DNA from: Pseudomonas karstica
Lineage (GTDB): Bacteria > Pseudomonadota > Gammaproteobacteria > Pseudomonadales > Pseudomonadaceae
Assembly (NCBI RefSeq): GCF_009707515.1
Contig: NZ_WLYI01000031.1
Location: 23,335 to 87,334 of the forward strand
Length of the DNA stretch: 64,000 bases
Direction: 5' to 3'
Part shown: piece by piece, positions 59,356-64,000 of the stretch
Position numbering within the stretch: position 1 is the first letter of the stretch
How the letters are laid out: the number at the start of each line of letters is the position of its first letter
The notes under the pieces: generated by a model
Database searches by the model: none
Told to the model about the DNA's origin: nothing
What the model saw: the letters and a program-made list of their open reading frames with translations, nothing else
Made by a program: the position numbers and the translations under genes

Positions 59356-61530
59356 ATGAACCGACCTGGCCCATACCTTCGCCTTCCCGGCGTACCGACC
59401 AGCCTGTTTATCACCGCTGTTGCATTAAGTGTCGCTTTCACGGCCCAAAGCTACGCCGCTGATAAGCCCGCCGCCGTGGATGGGGCGCGCATCAGCGCTG
59501 CCGACCAGGAGCCCGGTAACTGGATGAGTCACGGGCGCACTTACGACGAGCAGCGCTTCAGCCCGCTGACAAAAATCAACGACAGCAACGTCGCGGGGCT
59601 GGGGTTGGCCTGGACCTATAAGCTGGACATCGACCGTGGTGTGGAAGCAACACCGATTGTGGTCGACGGCGTGATGTACACCACTGGACCGTTTTCGGTG
59701 GTCTACGCGCTGGATGCCCGCAGCGGCAAATTGTTGTGGAAGTACGACCCGCATTCCGACCGCAGTCGTGCCGGCGAAGCCTGTTGCGATGCAGTGAACC
59801 GGGGCGTGGCGGTGTGGGAAGGGAAAGTCTTCGTCGGTGTGCTCGACGGTCGCCTGGAGGCGATCGATGCCAAGACCGGGGAAAGGGTCTGGTCGGTGGA
59901 CACCCGCACCGACCCGAATCGCAGCATCACTATCACCGGTGCTCCTCGGGTGGTGAAGGGCAAGGTGATCATCGGCAATGGCGGTGCTGAATATGGCGTG
60001 CGTGGTTACATCACCGCCTACGACGCCAACACAGGCAAGCAAGACTGGCGGTTCTTTACCGTGCCCGGCGATCCGAAGCTGCCGCCAGAAAACAAGGCCA
60101 TGGAAATCGCCAGCAAGACCTGGTTCGGCGATAAGTTTGTCGAGCAGGGCGGCGGCGGCACGGTCTGGGACTCGATGTCCTACGACCCGAAACTCAACCT
60201 GCTGTATATCGGCGTCGGCAACGCATCGTCGTGGAACCCGCGCCTGCGTTCCGAAGGCAAAGGTGACAACCTGTTCCTGTCCTCCATCGTCGCCATCAAC
60301 CCGGACAACGGCGAGTATGTCTGGCACTACCAAACCACCCCCGGCGATGCCTGGGACTTCACCGCCACCGCACACATCATGCTCGCGGACCTGAAGATCG
60401 ACGGCAAAATGCGTCAGGTGCTGATGCAGTCGCCAAAAAACGGCTTCTTCTACGTCATCGACCGCAAGACCGGCGAACTGCTGTCGGCCAAGAATATCGT
60501 ACCGATCAATTGGGCCACCGGGGTCGACATGAAAACCGGGCGCCCGATCGTCGACGAAAAAGCCGCGGTCTATTGGCGCGACCCAGAGAAGAAAGCGCTG
60601 CTGGTGCAGCCGGGTTTTTGGGGCGCGCATGACTGGCAGCCGATGTCCTATAACCCGCAGACCGGGCTGGTCTACATCCCGGCGCACATCATGTCGGCGC
60701 TGTACCAGGACGTCGAAGGCCAGCCGCCGCGCAAGAAGTTCAAGAGCATGTACCAGTTGCAGGTCAACACCGGGATGATGCCCGAAGACCCGGACGGGCT
60801 GCGCAAACTGGCGGATACCTGGACGGGCAAACTGATCGCCTGGGACCCGCTCAAGCAGGAAGCACGTTGGGAAGTGCCGTACTCGACCATCTTCAACGGC
60901 GGCACCCTGAGCACGGCGGGCAATCTGCTTTTCGAGGGCACGGCGGACGGGCGTGTAGTCGCCTATTCGGCGGACAAGGGCAAAGTCCTGTGGGAGCAGC
61001 CGGCCAATACCGGCGTGATGGCGGGGCCGGTCACTTATGAGGTCGATGGTGAGCAGTACGTGACATTCATGGCCGGCTGGGGCGGGGCTTTTTCCACCTT
61101 TGCCGGGGCGCTGTCGTTACGCGCCGGGGTCAAGCCCAATGCGCAAGTGCTGACCTACAAGCTCGGTGGCACGGCCAAATTACCTGACCTGAAATACAAA
61201 TACGCCGACCGCAAAGTCGATCCACCGGCGTTCACCGGCACCACCGAGCAAGTGGACAAAGGCCGGGCGCTGTTCAACGGCCACTGCGACACCTGTCACG
61301 GCATCAACGCCATCAGCGGCGGCGTGCTGCCGGATCTGCGCATGCTCAGCAAGGAAAATCACCAGATGTTCCTCGGCATTGTCTACGGCGGCCGGGTCAA
61401 TGACGGCATGCCATCGTTTGCCGAGGAGCTCAAGCCGGATGAGGTGGAGTTGGTGCACCAATACATCATCAAGCGCGCCAACGACCTGAAGAAAGAGATG
61501 GCGTCGGCGAAGACGGCAGCCGCGAAGTAA
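59356..61530 (+). CDS. PQQ-dependent quinohemoprotein alcohol dehydrogenase
   Basis: 724 residues from the ATG at 59356 (GGAGAGCC upstream). Signal peptide to SYA/ADK (residue 34-35). The eight-bladed PQQ propeller starts WMSHGRTYDEQRFSPL and carries the vicinal disulfide C143-C144 in GEACCDAVNRG. A C-terminal cytochrome c domain has C644-D-T-C647-H648 for heme. This is the type II (quinohemoprotein) layout. In the periplasm it oxidises primary alcohols to aldehydes and passes electrons to the respiratory chain. PQQ synthesis genes are not here. The aldehyde dehydrogenase follows by 53 bases. Confidence 0.94.
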   Translation: MNRPGPYLRLPGVPTSLFITAVALSVAFTAQSYAADKPAAVDGARISAADQEPGNWMSHGRTYDEQRFSPLTKINDSNVAGLGLAWTYKLDIDRGVEATPIVVDGVMYTTGPFSVVYALDARSGKLLWKYDPHSDRSRAGEACCDAVNRGVAVWEGKVFVGVLDGRLEAIDAKTGERVWSVDTRTDPNRSITITGAPRVVKGKVIIGNGGAEYGVRGYITAYDANTGKQDWRFFTVPGDPKLPPENKAMEIASKTWFGDKFVEQGGGGTVWDSMSYDPKLNLLYIGVGNASSWNPRLRSEGKGDNLFLSSIVAINPDNGEYVWHYQTTPGDAWDFTATAHIMLADLKIDGKMRQVLMQSPKNGFFYVIDRKTGELLSAKNIVPINWATGVDMKTGRPIVDEKAAVYWRDPEKKALLVQPGFWGAHDWQPMSYNPQTGLVYIPAHIMSALYQDVEGQPPRKKFKSMYQLQVNTGMMPEDPDGLRKLADTWTGKLIAWDPLKQEARWEVPYSTIFNGGTLSTAGNLLFEGTADGRVVAYSADKGKVLWEQPANTGVMAGPVTYEVDGEQYVTFMAGWGGAFSTFAGALSLRAGVKPNAQVLTYKLGGTAKLPDLKYKYADRKVDPPAFTGTTEQVDKGRALFNGHCDTCHGINAISGGVLPDLRMLSKENHQMFLGIVYGGRVNDGMPSFAEELKPDEVELVHQYIIKRANDLKKEMASAKTAAAK

Positions 61531-61583
61531 TTGCGTTGCAGGCGGATGCCGACCATGAACAGCATTTAGCAGAGGCAGAACAC

Positions 61584-63026
61584 ATGAGCTACTCATTACC
61601 CATCTACCAAAGCTACATCGACGGTGCCTTCAGCGCCGGCGACAATTTGATCGAAGTCTTCAACCCGGCCAACGGTGAACTACTGGGTTCGGTACCGGAA
61701 ACCAACCTCAGCGAAGTTGAGCGTGCCATTGCCGCCGCTCGCACCGCGCAAAAGGCCTGGGCACGCAAGCCGGCCAACGAACGCGCAGGTTATCTGCACC
61801 GCATCGCCACCAAGGTTCGCGACAATGCCCAACGGCTGGCGCGGATCATCACCGCCGAGCAGGGCAAGACTCTGGGGCTGGCGTTGGTGGAGGTCAACTT
61901 CACAGCCGACTATCTGGATTACATGGCCGAGTGGGGCCGCCGCCTGGAAGGGGAAATCCTCACCAGCGACCGGCCAGGCGAAAACATCTTTGTGTTCCGT
62001 AAACCATTGGGCGTGGTGGCCGGGATCCTGCCGTGGAACTTCCCGTTCTTCCTGATCGCCCGCAAGCTCGCACCCGCCTTGATCACCGGCAATACCATCG
62101 TTATCAAGCCCAGCGAAGAAACTCCGATCAACTGCTTCGAATTCGCCCGGCTGCTGGCCGAAACGGATCTGCCCAAGGGCGTGGTCAATATCGTTTCAGG
62201 CAAAGGCGGCACAGTGGGCAATGCCCTCAGCGTCAGTTCCGGGGTGGACATGATCAACTTCACCGGCAGCGTCGCCACCGGCCAGCGGATCATGGCGGCG
62301 GCGGCGCACAACATCACCAAGCTCAATCTCGAACTTGGCGGCAAGGCGCCGGCGATTGTCCTGGCCGATGCGGACCTGGACCTGGCCGTGAAGGCGATCA
62401 CTGCCTCGCGAGTGATCAACACCGGGCAAGTCTGCAACTGCGCCGAGCTGGTCTACGTCGAGCGCAAGGTGGCTGACCCGTTCATCGAGCAGATAAGTGC
62501 GGCCATGGCGGCCACCAAATACGGTGATCCGCTGACCGAGGAAGGGCTGGACATGGGGCCGCTGGTGAACAAGGCCGGGCTCGACAAAGTGGCGCAGATG
62601 GTCGAGACCGCGGTGGGCGACGGCGCGCAGGTGATCACCGGTGGCGCCATCGCCGACAGGAACGGCAAAGGCTTTCACTACCAGCCGACCGTGCTCGCCA
62701 ACTGCCGCCAAGAGATGGAAATCATGCGCCAGGAGATCTTCGGGCCGGTGCTGCCGATCCAGATCGTCGACGACCTGGACGAAGCCATCGCCTTGGCCAA
62801 CGATTGTGAGTTCGGCCTGACCTCGTCGATCTACACTCGGGACCTGACGGCGGCCCTGCGCGCCTGCAACGAAATCGACTTCGGTGAAACCTACATCAAC
62901 CGTGAAAACTTCGAGGCGATGCAGGGCTTCCACGCCGGGGTTCGCAAGTCCGGAATCGGCGGCGCGGATGGTAAGCATGGGCTTTACGAATTCACCCATA
63001 CCCATGTGGTGTATATCCAGATCTGA
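61584..63026 (+). CDS. aldA: Aldehyde dehydrogenase, AldA-type (lactaldehyde/glycolaldehyde)
   Basis: 480 residues from the ATG at 61584. The catalytic cysteine is C284 in GQVCNCAE and the general base E250 in LELGGKAP. EVNFTADYLDYMAEWGRRLEGE, SDRPGEN and the end GETYINRENFEAMQGFHAG closely follow E. coli AldA. It oxidises lactaldehyde, glycolaldehyde or other short aldehydes with NAD. With the alcohol dehydrogenase it can take a diol or alcohol to the acid. Confidence 0.93.
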   Translation: MSYSLPIYQSYIDGAFSAGDNLIEVFNPANGELLGSVPETNLSEVERAIAAARTAQKAWARKPANERAGYLHRIATKVRDNAQRLARIITAEQGKTLGLALVEVNFTADYLDYMAEWGRRLEGEILTSDRPGENIFVFRKPLGVVAGILPWNFPFFLIARKLAPALITGNTIVIKPSEETPINCFEFARLLAETDLPKGVVNIVSGKGGTVGNALSVSSGVDMINFTGSVATGQRIMAAAAHNITKLNLELGGKAPAIVLADADLDLAVKAITASRVINTGQVCNCAELVYVERKVADPFIEQISAAMAATKYGDPLTEEGLDMGPLVNKAGLDKVAQMVETAVGDGAQVITGGAIADRNGKGFHYQPTVLANCRQEMEIMRQEIFGPVLPIQIVDDLDEAIALANDCEFGLTSSIYTRDLTAALRACNEIDFGETYINRENFEAMQGFHAGVRKSGIGGADGKHGLYEFTHTHVVYIQI

Positions 63027-63036
63027 GGCTTTGAAT

Positions 63037-63072
63037 CCGTAGCGGGGCTTGTTCGAGACCGCCTCGCTATGG
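63037..63072. terminator. Possible bidirectional hairpin between aldA and the sigma-54 regulator
   Basis: CCGTAGCG (63037-63044) and CGCTATGG (63065-63072) pair with one G-T over a 20-base loop between convergent genes. No T-run, so the call is tentative. Confidence 0.3.
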
Positions 63073-63074
63073 GC

Positions 63075-64000
<926 letters not shown>

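Noticed and set aside
59425..60687. 420-codon open frame opposite the PQQ dehydrogenase
   Set aside because: Antisense shadow; the plus strand shows the propeller, vicinal disulfide and heme motifs.

Overview
The window looks like a chromosomal segment of a fluorescent Pseudomonas (P. fluorescens group). The grounds are the high GC content and codon use, an REP-type inverted pair with the typical core, an OprD-family porin, a McpS-like HBM chemoreceptor, kynR-kynU, and very close recognisable relatives of Pseudomonas catA, mdaB, DUF3144 and quinohemoprotein genes. No rRNA, tRNA, CRISPR array or transposase was seen. The species is not decided by what is visible here.

Layout. 0-4.7 kb: the end of catA, then kynR/kynU and an amino-acid permease (tryptophan-anthranilate-catechol catabolism) and a LysR regulator. 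4.7-10.2 kb: TauE/SafE exporter, MdaB quinone reductase, LysR, an extended SDR, a SulP transporter and a small periplasmic LprI-like protein. 10.4-14.5 kb: a GntP permease, RpiR regulator and D-aminoacylase operon (N-acyl-D-amino acid use) plus a glyoxalase-fold protein. 14.6-16.5 kb: the chemoreceptor. 17-22.7 kb: a LysR / YfcC transporter / CocE-type hydrolase operon divergent from an OprD porin, read here as a peptide- or amide-uptake-and-cleavage module. 22.8-29.5 kb: a lipoprotein, an ArnT/PMT-like glycosyltransferase, a DctPQM TRAP transporter and a YeeE/YedE transporter. 29.7-37.9 kb: a redox/regulator patch with two paralogous AraC regulators, three SDRs, a VOC protein, a saccharopine-dehydrogenase-like reductase, an MFS exporter and a LysR. 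38-48.7 kb: a sugar-alcohol cluster with FGGY kinase, split transketolase, an RbsABC-like importer, two SDR dehydrogenases, a SorC regulator and transaldolase. Together these would oxidise a pentitol, phosphorylate the pentulose and feed it into the pentose phosphate pathway.

49.1-56.8 kb is the outstanding region. Behind a DUF3144 gene lies a scar made of a 26-codon ORF and a chimeric relic whose N-terminus resembles a Fic-associated DUF4172 domain and whose C-terminus resembles an HlyD adaptor. A five-gene, same-strand, tightly packed cassette follows, with lower GC and more rare codons than its surroundings: an alpha/alpha-toroid-like protein with an unrecognised N-terminal domain, an aspartyl/asparaginyl beta-hydroxylase-like oxygenase, a MurF-like ligase without the usual MurF N-terminal nucleotide-site motif, a secreted HExxH metallopeptidase-like protein with a calcium-loop motif, and a fusion of an alpha/beta-hydrolase to a D-Ala-D-Ala carboxypeptidase-type domain. 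I do not recognise this set as a described pathway. It looks like an ATP-dependent peptide or amide ligation system with dedicated oxidation and hydrolysis steps. Two very short ORFs lie in its gaps.

56.9-64 kb: an MFS exporter with divergent LysR, a PQQ-dependent quinohemoprotein alcohol dehydrogenase followed by an AldA-type aldehyde dehydrogenase (alcohol to acid in two steps), and the 3' part of a sigma-54 enhancer-binding regulator that runs off the right edge.
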